A stretch of 64,000 nt of DNA from Haliotis asinina (taxonomy: Eukaryota; Mollusca; Gastropoda; Lepetellida; Haliotidae), in assembly GCF_037392515.1 (NCBI RefSeq), contig NC_090288.1, positions 59,815,673 through 59,879,672 on the forward strand, written 5' to 3'. Positions 56,185 to 64,000 of this stretch are shown here, one piece after another. A program made the position numbers and the translations under genes. Each line of letters begins with the position of its first letter. The stretch's first letter is position 1. Below the pieces are notes generated by a model that was not told where the DNA came from, did no database searches, and saw only the letters and a list, made by a program, of their open reading frames with translations.

Positions 56185-57320
56185 AAGTATTATGACATTA
56201 TGAAATGACTGAAGTCCCATATAGTTTAGACAATGATATCTAGCGGTGTTTGCTCATCGTGGTTACAGCTCAACCAAAGAATACTGTATCAATAGTTTGT
56301 TGTAAGCAGTGGTTCCATTTTGTTTGGGCACTGGCAAGTATGCAGTTGCCACCCTATGTCTTACCAGGTAGAATTAACATTGAAGACCGGAGCAGAGGCA
56401 CCACTACACCCATCGGGGAGTCGAACTGGTCGATAATCGGGAAATATTGGTCTCATCGGCGAGAACCTGTTTATACTCTTCTCATATTCATTGCATTTAA
56501 GAAGGTGTATTTTAGCATGTCTTTTGGAAATGTTCGGTGAGCACTGCCAGTTATATGCTTTCATCAATCGTATTGTGCTCATTACCTACTTTACAATATT
56601 TATGGATTGTGTTTCACCTATATTTAAAAGCCGGTTTCTGTTAGCTGTCATGTTTTGATGTCTAAGAAATATATCAGTGAATAACTCCACGTAAGACTGA
56701 GACAGAAGTGAAGGAACACTTTTTTTCTCTTTATAGAGGAAATACGGTTAGCCATATTGTGCTAGTTTTACATTTTCACTGTGGAAGTATCACAAAATGT
56801 TAATGAAACTATTTATTTTCAAACCGGAAGTCGTGATATGACAGATGAAGCATGATTTATAGCATAGAATCAGAGGGTCCTTGGCCGTTTGGTGTGGTAT
56901 AAACATTCTGAACAGATAGCTTTCTATGTTTATTACGCCCACTTGACAAGAACAGTACCAAGTTCATATCGATATGTGCTTTTCAGATATGTCTTCATCG
57001 TAATATACTCATTGTGGCTGTGTTGTGCTGCAAGTCACCGTTTACGCTGCGTTGGAGCGGAGGAACAGTACTCTTTAGTGTTATGAACGAACAACATACC
57101 ATCTTGCCTCCTTATTTATGTATTTAACTATTTACAATATACATTTCAGTGGATTATTTACAGGTACTAGTTAAGTGTTTTGTGAGTTCATGTCACTACA
57201 TTATATACTTGTTAGAAACTGCAGAATATAGTTACATTTATTGCATTGTCTGTGCTGTTTGTTTATCCTTATCGTGCAAATACAACATTCAAACATTTCA
57301 ACCAGTCTCCTGTTTCCATT
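56185..57320 (+). other. Probable 3' untranslated region and flank of the bZIP gene
   Basis: AT-rich sequence after the stop with no strong AATAAA; the polyadenylation site is unknown. A short tract AAATACAACATTC precedes the SINE pair at 57.32 kb. Confidence 0.35.
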
Positions 57321-57324
57321 AAGT

Positions 57325-57602
57325 CGAGTGAGTGAGTGAGTTTAGTTTTACGCCTCACTCAACAATACTCCAGCTATATGGCGGCGGTCTGTGAATAATG
57401 GATTCTGGACCAGACAATCCTGTGATCAACAAGCATGAGCATCGATTTGCGCAATTGGGAACCGATGGAATGTGTCAACCATGTCAGCGAGCCTTACCAC
57501 CCGATCTGGTTAGTCGCCTCTTGCGACAAGCATGGTCGTCTTTTATGGCAAGCATGGATTGGTGAAGGCCTACTCTACCCCGAAACTTCACAGGTCCCAT
57601 TA
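57325..57602 (-). mobile_element. SINE, family A, near full length
   Basis: The plus strand reads GAGTGAGTGAGTTTAGTTTT, CCAGCTATATGGCGGCGGTC, CTGGACCAGACAATCCTGTG, GTTAGTCGCCTCTTGCGACA to the AAACTTCACAGGTCCCAT end. It is well preserved. Confidence 0.93.
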
Positions 57603-57605
57603 AGT

Positions 57606-57748
57606 TGAGGGGCGGTGGTGTAGCAAAGCGGCTAAAGCGTTCACAGGTCACGCTGAAGACCCGGATTCGATTCCCAACATGGGCTCTTTGTGTACGGCTG
57701 GAATATTGGTAAAGCGGCGTAAAACTAAAGTCACTCACTCACCCATTA
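57606..57748 (+). mobile_element. SINE, family B, near full length but for a shortened middle
   Basis: tRNA-like head GGTGGTGTAGCAAAGCGGCT, GCTGAAGACCCGGATTCGAT (B-box), then GGCTGGAATATTGGTAAAGC and GGCGTAAAACTAAAGTCACT. It lies head-to-head with the family A copy just to its left, so their shared tails form an inverted pair. Confidence 0.9.
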
Positions 57749-58054
57749 AGTCAGACAAGTGATGGGGGTAGGGAGCAAAGATGGAGTGAGGTGCATCTTT
57801 TCTGGATTCGAACTAGATTCATCGACACAACCTGAAACGTTTCACATCAACTAAGGAATTATATCAGGACCATGAGTCGTCTCAGGCGCTGCCATTCGCT
57901 GTGCAGAGTTGCGTTCCGTCAGTGCATCAGGAACCTATGACGGCTGGAAACCCTGTTGGACACGATTAGGTTTCAAGTTCCAGTCTTTTAAAACAACCAT
58001 ACCTTGGCTTATTCACCATAGTGATGAAAATAAAATAATATCCACATCACTGCG

Positions 58055-58150
58055 AGAAGTGGAGCAGTGTGGCAGCCTTGCAGTTAAACCGTTTGCTTGT
58101 CACGCTGAAAAACATGGTTCGATTACCCAAATGGCTATATATGTGTGAAA
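58055..58150 (+). mobile_element. SINE, family B, head only
   Basis: GAGCAGTGTGGCAGCCTTGC, TTTGCTTGTCACGCTGAAAA and ATGGTTCGATTACCC. No CACT tail follows. Confidence 0.6.
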
Positions 58151-58805
58151 CCAATTTCTAGTGCACCCAGTCGTGATCGTTTTGGATTTTACTAAAAATC
58201 ATAAAAATCGTAAAATCATATTCACTATAGTCTGTTTTCAACAACTGGACCGGACACTGTACCCATACTTTTGTCAATAAGGACACGCACTACTTCCAAG
58301 TCACCAACTGATGTAACTTAAAACATCACGTGCCAGTATATGAGACAAGATTGACAAGACAAGATGAGACCTGATGTTCAGCTCAAGCACATGACAAAAT
58401 TTGTGTGCTGGGTCGGATCAGGGTAGATGATCACATTTTAATGCAGTTGTGTCACTATGAGATGTGAATACGCCATCGGGTAGGAATGCCAGTGTGTCGT
58501 TATTTGCAAGATTTCAGGGTACTTGCCAGTTGAATGATGGTGTATACATAAAACTCTAACGCCTGTTTGCAGTGACACCCTACTGGTGAATTTCACTTTA
58601 AACAAATAAGTAAATCGAATAGTGAAATTAAGATTGCGAATCCTCATAATAATTATTGTATCTTGCAAGTTAAACATTTAGATCTCGGGATTTGTCCAAA
58701 TCAGGATTAATGTTGTTTAACAAATGATTATAGTTTCAATTCGCTATTAATGATTTGTATTAGATGTGGGTAAGACCAGTACCAATAATAGCGATTGGCA
58801 AGGTT
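58151..58805. other. Intergenic stretch, nothing recognised
   Basis: AT-rich unique DNA. Confidence 0.35.
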
Positions 58806-58814
58806 TGCAATTGG

Positions 58815-59035
58815 CAATTTACACCGTACTCAGAAATATTCTAGCTGTTGTGGCGGCGGTCTGTAAATAGACCAGACAATGCAGTGATCAGCAGCATGAG
58901 CATCGCTCTGAGCTAATGCGAATCGATGACTTGTGTCAAGCGAGTCAGCGAGCTTGACCACCCGATCCCGTCGCCTTTTGTGGCATGCATTGGTTGCTGA
59001 AAACCTGTTCTTTCTCTGATCTTCACGGATCCATA
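58815..59035 (-). mobile_element. SINE, family A, tail lost
   Basis: ACACCGTACTCAGAAATATT, TGTGGCGGCGGTCTGTAAAT, GACCAGACAATGCAGTGATC, ACCACCCGATCCCGTCGCCT to TGATCTTCACGGATCC. Confidence 0.85.
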
Positions 59036-59149
59036 TCTTTAAGTGTGTACATGCCAAAATAAACACTACAGCTTTCAGACACATGCAGTTACTTTAACAC
59101 CAAATGTTTATGACCATCCAGGTGTTTCTCAAGAACACGTGGATGCACA

Positions 59150-59205
59150 CGCATGAACTCACGCACACACACGCGCGCGCGCACACACACACGCACACAC
59201 TCGCT
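59150..59205. repeat. CA/CG microsatellite
   Basis: ACGCACACACACGCGCGCGC followed by ACACACAC units. Confidence 0.85.
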
Positions 59206-59319
59206 GTAACACTCGCTGGAATTGCGGCGAGGGACATTTTGTTATTACACAAAATCATTAACGATAATGAGACTCACTATGTGCTCACAAGTAAGATTGC
59301 ATAAACAAATATTTTTAAA

Positions 59320-59585
59320 AGTGACGAGGGCGGTAAGACGTACTGGTTTGAATTTTTTGATAGAAAAAATAGGGAGAAACACATTTTCAATTTTTGTCTC
59401 AGAAATACAGCTCGGGAAGTTTAGCAGGTGTTAATGAGTTATAGATTCAGTAACACTCGTTCTTACAGACGCTCATTCTTATAGTGGACAAAAAGATGAT
59501 CTTGACGTGGCCAGGTCAGTTTTTAATGTCAATAAAAAATTGTTTCTGGCGCAAATAAAAGTGATGCCCGAGAAACATCATTTTC
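59320..59585 (+). repeat. Unclassified 290-bp dispersed repeat, copy 1
   Basis: It shares blocks with 61198-61490 in the same order and orientation: GGCGGTAAGAC, TTTTTGATAGAAAA, CTCAGAAATACA, ACACTCGTTC, AATGTCAATAAAAA/AATGGCAATAAAAA, and GATGCCCGAGAAACAT. The family is unknown. Confidence 0.8.
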
Positions 59586-59725
59586 ATTTAGCCTTATCAT
59601 TTTGCTAACAGCGTTAGTATTCTTCCCCTAGTCTTTTAGTCACGGTAGTAGATCAACTCTTTGTTTTGACAGTTTGTATCATGACCCTCACTGGCCCCTA
59701 CCAGGTGGGACCCTGAATTTGATTA

Positions 59726-59892
59726 CAGTAGAAGCTGTCAAAACCGGTATCTGTCTAATCCAGCAAGTTGGCAACGGCATAAAATCCATGTCCGTTCCAT
59801 GGCTTGTACATTTATCATCACATCTACAATCCGGCACATTGTCTAAAACGTTTCCGCAGTCCCAATGAGTGCCGGATTAGACAGCTTCCACC
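59726..59892. mobile_element. MITE with pogo/Tigger-like terminal repeats
   Basis: A 167-bp element: left end CAGTAGAAGCTGTCAAAACC, right end complement CGGTGGAAGCTGTCTAATCC, with a second inner pair around CTAATCCAGCA and TGCCGGATTAG. TA flanks both sides (59724-59725 and 59893-59894). It has no coding capacity. Assignment to the pogo/Tigger or jerky group is by the form of the ends only. Confidence 0.75.
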
Positions 59893-59899
59893 GTATTAC

Positions 59900-61195
59900 G
59901 TTATAGGCAGGGGTCCACTCTGGGAATGCACCATTCTATTGAGAGAATTGAGGAAAGGTAAGAATTTTTTCTCAGCATTCAAAGTATAACCACTGAACTC
60001 ACACACACCGTATAGTGAATGTTTCTATCATGCATATACCTCATGTTATAGTTTTTCTGCAGTTATATCTATTACAAACTCATACACGAAGCAGTGAGAC
60101 TCGGTTTACATCGAAATTTCAATGTACACCTTTCTGAACTTCTAGTAAATTTACAAAGGTGCAATAAATATCCACTCTGCGCTTATTTATTCACACTTTA
60201 ATATTTGCCATTTCAACAGTTTTGTGACAAACACTATCTATGTTATGGATATCTTATGTAAACAATGCGCTGTAGTATATTATCTTTTATTCCTCCATAG
60301 TGATGAATACGGAAGTCTGTCTAAAATTCCCGGCATACTTCATACTGCCATTCTACATACACATGCTCCAGTTAGGCTGGCTGGATGAACTGGATATTGC
60401 TATTGTAGTGACTAGAAGAATGACACAGTGTTGGTCTTGCATACACGTACATCATAGTAAGAAGAAAACAAAGGGGTTATTCTTCAGAATTTTAAGCATG
60501 CTGATTGATGTAAAAATATTTTCCGACATAAATGTCATGTTAGTTGGTGATTAGTTTGTGTTTGAGAAAATTAATGTCAGTTTCAGTCACATCGTTGTTG
60601 GATTAAATTCAGGTTGAATTAAGCTCGCAACTGCGAGGTTACCTAGTGAAACAGTAGTGCAGATAGGTATCTCAATGTGTATAAACATCACTGGATTACA
60701 GGCGATGGGAAAATGTTACAAATCAAATCAATTCCATTTGTTTTATCGGCATGTGTGTCCTCCTACAGATGTTACTACTAGCAGGTTGGAAGTTTCAAGC
60801 AAAGAACTTTGACGTCTCAGACGTAGTGCATAGTGAATATAAAGTTGTAACTTCACAAATAACGCTTGTATCATTAGACGTAGGTTGTTGAAACTAGTTT
60901 TTTTATTATAGAATGTGCGGACAGACGGAAGGTACTTAGATTGTAAGCTTGCTAAAGCTGGACATTTCATTGCAAAATGAAATTCATCTTTATACAGTCG
61001 TAGTGTTCTTATTGCGCTATATTATCGCCCAAGTTAACTTGTAATCTGGCCCTGCCAATACACCGTTTCGTCAAGTCACGACGATACAAGGAATAGTCTT
61101 GATGAGCATCGTTGCAGGGTTCCATTCCTCAGTTAAGATATCAGTAACACTTTAGATTGCCAAAAAAAATTAAATGTTTCCCGGGCACATTTTTT
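59900..61195. other. Intergenic stretch, nothing recognised
   Basis: AT-rich DNA with short frames only. Confidence 0.35.
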
Positions 61196-61197
61196 TC

Positions 61198-61490
61198 AAA
61201 AATGACGTGGGCGGTAAGACTTTGGGGTTTTTTTTTCAATTTTTGATAGAAAATAACAGTGACGAGGGAGGAGCACATTTCCATTTTTTTCTCTCAGAAA
61301 TACATCTTCCGTAGTTCAGCACGTGTTGAGGAGTTGTACATTCTGTCACACTCGTTCCTGTAAGTACGCAATCGTATAGTTTACAAATGGATGATCGGGA
61401 CTCAGATAAGTCAAAATCATTTTTAAATGGCAATAAAAACTGTTACGCGCACAAATATAAGTGACGCGCCGATGCCCGAGAAACATTTCA
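61198..61490 (+). repeat. Unclassified 290-bp dispersed repeat, copy 2
   Basis: Diverged partner of 59320-59585 with the same block order, ending GATGCCCGAGAAACATTTC. Confidence 0.8.
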
Positions 61491-62640
61491 CTTTTTTTAT
61501 GCTTAAATCCTGACAAAAAGGTACTTCACCACTGCCACCAAGACCCTGAAACACGTACCAGACGTAACCAAATCCGCTTGCTTATGGCGATCAAGATTAT
61601 CCAATGAATACAGCATGTGATATGCTTTACGTGGATACCTAAGACTGGGCAGTAGGCCTACGATCGAGTACCCCTCAGCCAACCTTTAACCCACATCTCA
61701 ACAAAGGAGAAGCCAAATAAACTGGGAATCTGCCACATTCGCCCATAGCTAAAACTTTCGGAGCCTCTGTACCGTTTAATCAATGAATATTGTATTCTCT
61801 CTGAACGACTCTAGACGTTGAAAGTCCCTCAACTCGGGACCGTATAACAGTATTGGCATATGAGGCTCAAATATCGTTTTCAAAAGAAAACACTCTAGGT
61901 AAACTAGGTTCTTGAGAAGCATATAGAACTTGGTGTTTCCACTTGACAAAGGGGCAAGGAACAGCCCAGAAACGTTGTGTAAACAATAAAAATGACGTTG
62001 ACATCCACAGCATTTTGTCTTATTTCCTATAAGTAAACTGTCCATAAGAATGTATCGTTCTCAAAACCTGAAATATAGTTTTCTTCACTTTTATAGCAAC
62101 ACAACAGCATCACATCGATGAGATGACGACCACTTTGCTTGTTTTATTTTACCCAGCAACTCATATAAACGAGTCAAAGAAACGAAGACAAAGCAGCTGT
62201 TGCGTCCTCACTACACAGAGAATTTTAGCTGTATACAACACGTTGTACCTCAACAAGAAGAGAGTATTTCTGTACTCACAAAATCAAATGTATCCCTGTA
62301 TACTTTTACAATCATACCACCACACTGAAATAATGATGGTGCTTTTTCATGTCCCTATTTTTTGCGCATCTGCCATCACTACTGTATATATGATTTCTTT
62401 ATATGAGCATTTTACTGGTGACTCCTCCGATTAGAACATTGAAGACGACAAATGGAATGTATAACCTATCCTTTAGGGTTATAGGTTCTGAAGACTATGA
62501 CTTTGAATGGTGAGAAGGACATTTTCCATCAATTCTTAGAATAATTTTATTGAAACTTCGCGAATTAGCCACGACCTACGCTGCAAGGTAATTATTTTTA
62601 TTATCCAATAAGCGGGCTCTATTCGAGATTATGCGGAACT
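61491..62640. other. Intergenic stretch left of the SHQ1 promoter
   Basis: No gene was supported. The 61900-62045 segment, with ACAGCCCAGAAACGTTGTGT and CAATAAAAATGACG, looks like the 3' end of an interspersed element. I could not assign it. Confidence 0.35.
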
Positions 62641-62750
62641 AGAAAGATGGCGCTCCCCATGTGCGGATAAAAACAACGTGATCTTGTGACAATTTACTTC
62701 GTTTCTAAGGCGTCTTCGTTTCTTCGTTTCTACCTACTCTACTTTTCAAG
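62640..62750 (+). promoter_or_regulatory. Candidate SHQ1 core promoter and 5' leader
   Basis: AAGATGGCGC (62643-62652) matches the YY1-type element common in housekeeping promoters. It is followed by pyrimidine-rich leader CTTCGTTTCTTCGTTTC up to the start codon. No TATA box is evident. The role is inferred from motif and position. Confidence 0.45.
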
Positions 62751-62825
62751 ATGTTGACACCATCTTTTGAGTTATTTCAAGATGATGTATTTCTAACTAT
62801 TGTCATCAAAGCACCATTTACAAAG
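62751..62825 (+). CDS. SHQ1: SHQ1 homologue, exon 1
   Basis: The exon encodes MLTPSFELFQDDVFLTIVIK then APFTK, and ends ACAAAG|GTACTT in phase 0. Human SHQ1 starts, as I recall it, MLTPAFDLSQDPDFLTIAI, so the start and register are clear. SHQ1 is the chaperone that holds dyskerin during assembly of H/ACA snoRNPs and telomerase. This exon is the first strand of its N-terminal CS (Hsp20-like) domain. Confidence 0.9.
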
Positions 62826-62934
62826 GTACTTTTCCGTTAAAACAAACAACCATCTTAACATACCGAGGGGACCACAACGATATTTTAGATGTAAATAGCA
62901 GTAAGGCCTGGGACATTTTTTCTTTTTTTTTCAG

Positions 62935-63002
62935 GTGTCAGACACTGAGATTTTCATTGAAGACAGTGATTTCAAGTTTTACTCCAAGCCATATTTTTTG
63001 AG
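62935..63002 (+). CDS. SHQ1: SHQ1 homologue, exon 2
   Basis: The acceptor is TTTTTTTTCAG|GTG, the donor TTGAG|GTTAGTG, phase 0 in and phase 2 out. It encodes VSDTEIFIEDSDFKFYSKPY then FL(R), matching the conserved SDFKFYxKPYFLR block of SHQ1. The following exon, expected to start LTLPGRI-like, was not found up to the right edge. Confidence 0.9.
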
Positions 63003-64000
63003 GTTAGTGTTATCATACCACACAAGCTCACTTTAAAGGGGCATTGATGCGGAGCAATTTCCGTGGACTGGTGTAAACTTTTGTTATTGTTTTTCTCCAG
63101 TGAGTACCCGGATGATATCCCAGAATTCGTTACTGGTTCGTGACCTCTGCTGCGCAGTCCGTATGCGCAACTAATAGTTTAATTACAGACAGATCAACTG
63201 AGGTGAAGTCATTTTTACTTCATTACAAATGTATTATGAAAACAAATGAAACACTTTGAAGGTTAATCATCTGCCAGTAGTAGAAATGGTAAAAAACTAT
63301 TAGGACGGGAAAATACCGAACCCTAATTAGTTTATTGTCATATTTGTATGATTTTGAAAATTAATAAAAGAACACACGGTCTGCTTATACTCATAGTAAA
63401 TTTCTAACATAACAGCAACATTTATACATTGTATAGACTGCCAATGTGGATCCTATTTCACACAGATAGGCGATCTAGTGTGTGTTTTCTGTCATATCGA
63501 TTCTGCTGAATGCTACAACAAATAAATTAAAACAAAATGCAAATAATGAATGTGAAACAGACTAATTTTATAGCAACAATGTCAGAATACTACCTTGTTC
63601 AGGAATGTATTCATCAATATCCATGTAAAAGAAATCGTATTCCATTCATCTGCAGCTGGTAAATAATCCTGCTCTGAGCCGTGTGTCTTACAACTGTCTC
63701 ATTTGCGAAAAAGTAACACATCGTTTCACGTCTTTCGTTGGTGAAAACCTGATAAACCTCTCACTGGTCACCCAAGATAGCACACCTGGCAACTAATTGT
63801 ATGAGATCCGCTAATCTAAGTAATTTAGTTAACCAATAATGTGCAATCAATCAATCAACGCAAGAGTGGTTAATTCTTTGAAGGGAGGATGTTGTTTTTA
63901 CAATCGCACTTTACGACAGGGTGTAGTCATCTACACACTCTGCCTTTTGACAAAAGTAATTAATCAATCACTGTGTTATCGGTTAATCCTTTGATCGATG
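63003..64000. other. SHQ1 intron 2, unfinished at the window edge
   Basis: AT-rich DNA. A pyrimidine tract ending CTCCAG at 63095-63100 is followed by an open stretch that does not resemble SHQ1, so I do not call it an exon. Confidence 0.5.

Noticed and set aside
61900-62045. Possible 3' end of a Penelope-like or other retroelement
   Set aside because: The ACAGCCCAGAAACGTTGTGT and AATAAAA pattern felt familiar, but no coding remnant or second copy in the window supports a family.
63101-63141. Possible SHQ1 exon 3 after the acceptor CTCCAG
   Set aside because: In phase it reads SEYPDDIPEFVTGS and stops; SHQ1 should continue with an LTLPGRI-like strand, so this is not the next exon.

Overview
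The window is nuclear genomic DNA of a mollusc, most likely a vetigastropod snail such as an abalone (Haliotis). The evidence is split genes with GT-AG introns, an AT-rich background, dense tandem repeats, and many copies of SINEs ending in a CACT-repeat tail with the core GCGGCGTAAAACTAAACTC, which I associate with abalone. No bacterial, organellar or viral segment was recognised.

Three host genes can be supported. (1) A multi-exon cadherin lies on the minus strand from about 19.64 kb (signal-peptide exon) to about 2.14 kb (proposed stop). Its splice phases agree from exon 1 to the transmembrane exon. It encodes about ten cadherin repeats, a degenerate membrane-proximal region, one transmembrane helix and a short proline/lysine-rich tail. 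(2) A bZIP transcription factor of the NFIL3/PAR type lies on the plus strand. Its coding exon is at 55.03-56.18 kb. A likely non-coding first exon and promoter sit near 42.9 kb, among a cluster of sites resembling the family's own TTACGTAA target. (3) The first two coding exons of SHQ1, the H/ACA snoRNP assembly chaperone, lie on the plus strand at 62.75-63.00 kb; the gene runs off the right edge.

The cadherin introns hold a Tc1/mariner DD34E transposon with recognisable ends (15.85-17.14 kb), a decayed LINE 3' part (17.70-18.95 kb), CA and ATCC microsatellites, and a 47-bp minisatellite of about 38 copies (5.68-7.50 kb). The unit of that minisatellite matches the exon 10/intron 10 junction, including the 5' splice site.

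From 20.2 to 31.9 kb the DNA is dominated by tandem arrays: 41-44 bp, 28 bp, 66 bp, two mutually related 45-bp arrays, a 34-bp array with a three-unit higher-order period, and a 38-bp array with a 113-bp higher-order period. The long reading frames there come from the repeats. From 32 to 42 kb there is mainly non-coding DNA with SINEs, microsatellites and copies of an unclassified dispersed repeat. The large intron of the bZIP gene (43-55 kb) contains foldback elements and small duplications. Between the bZIP gene and SHQ1 lie SINEs, a pogo/Tigger-like MITE and a pair of diverged 290-bp repeats.

All exon boundaries are predictions from splice motifs, phase and protein-family pattern. No transcript data were available.
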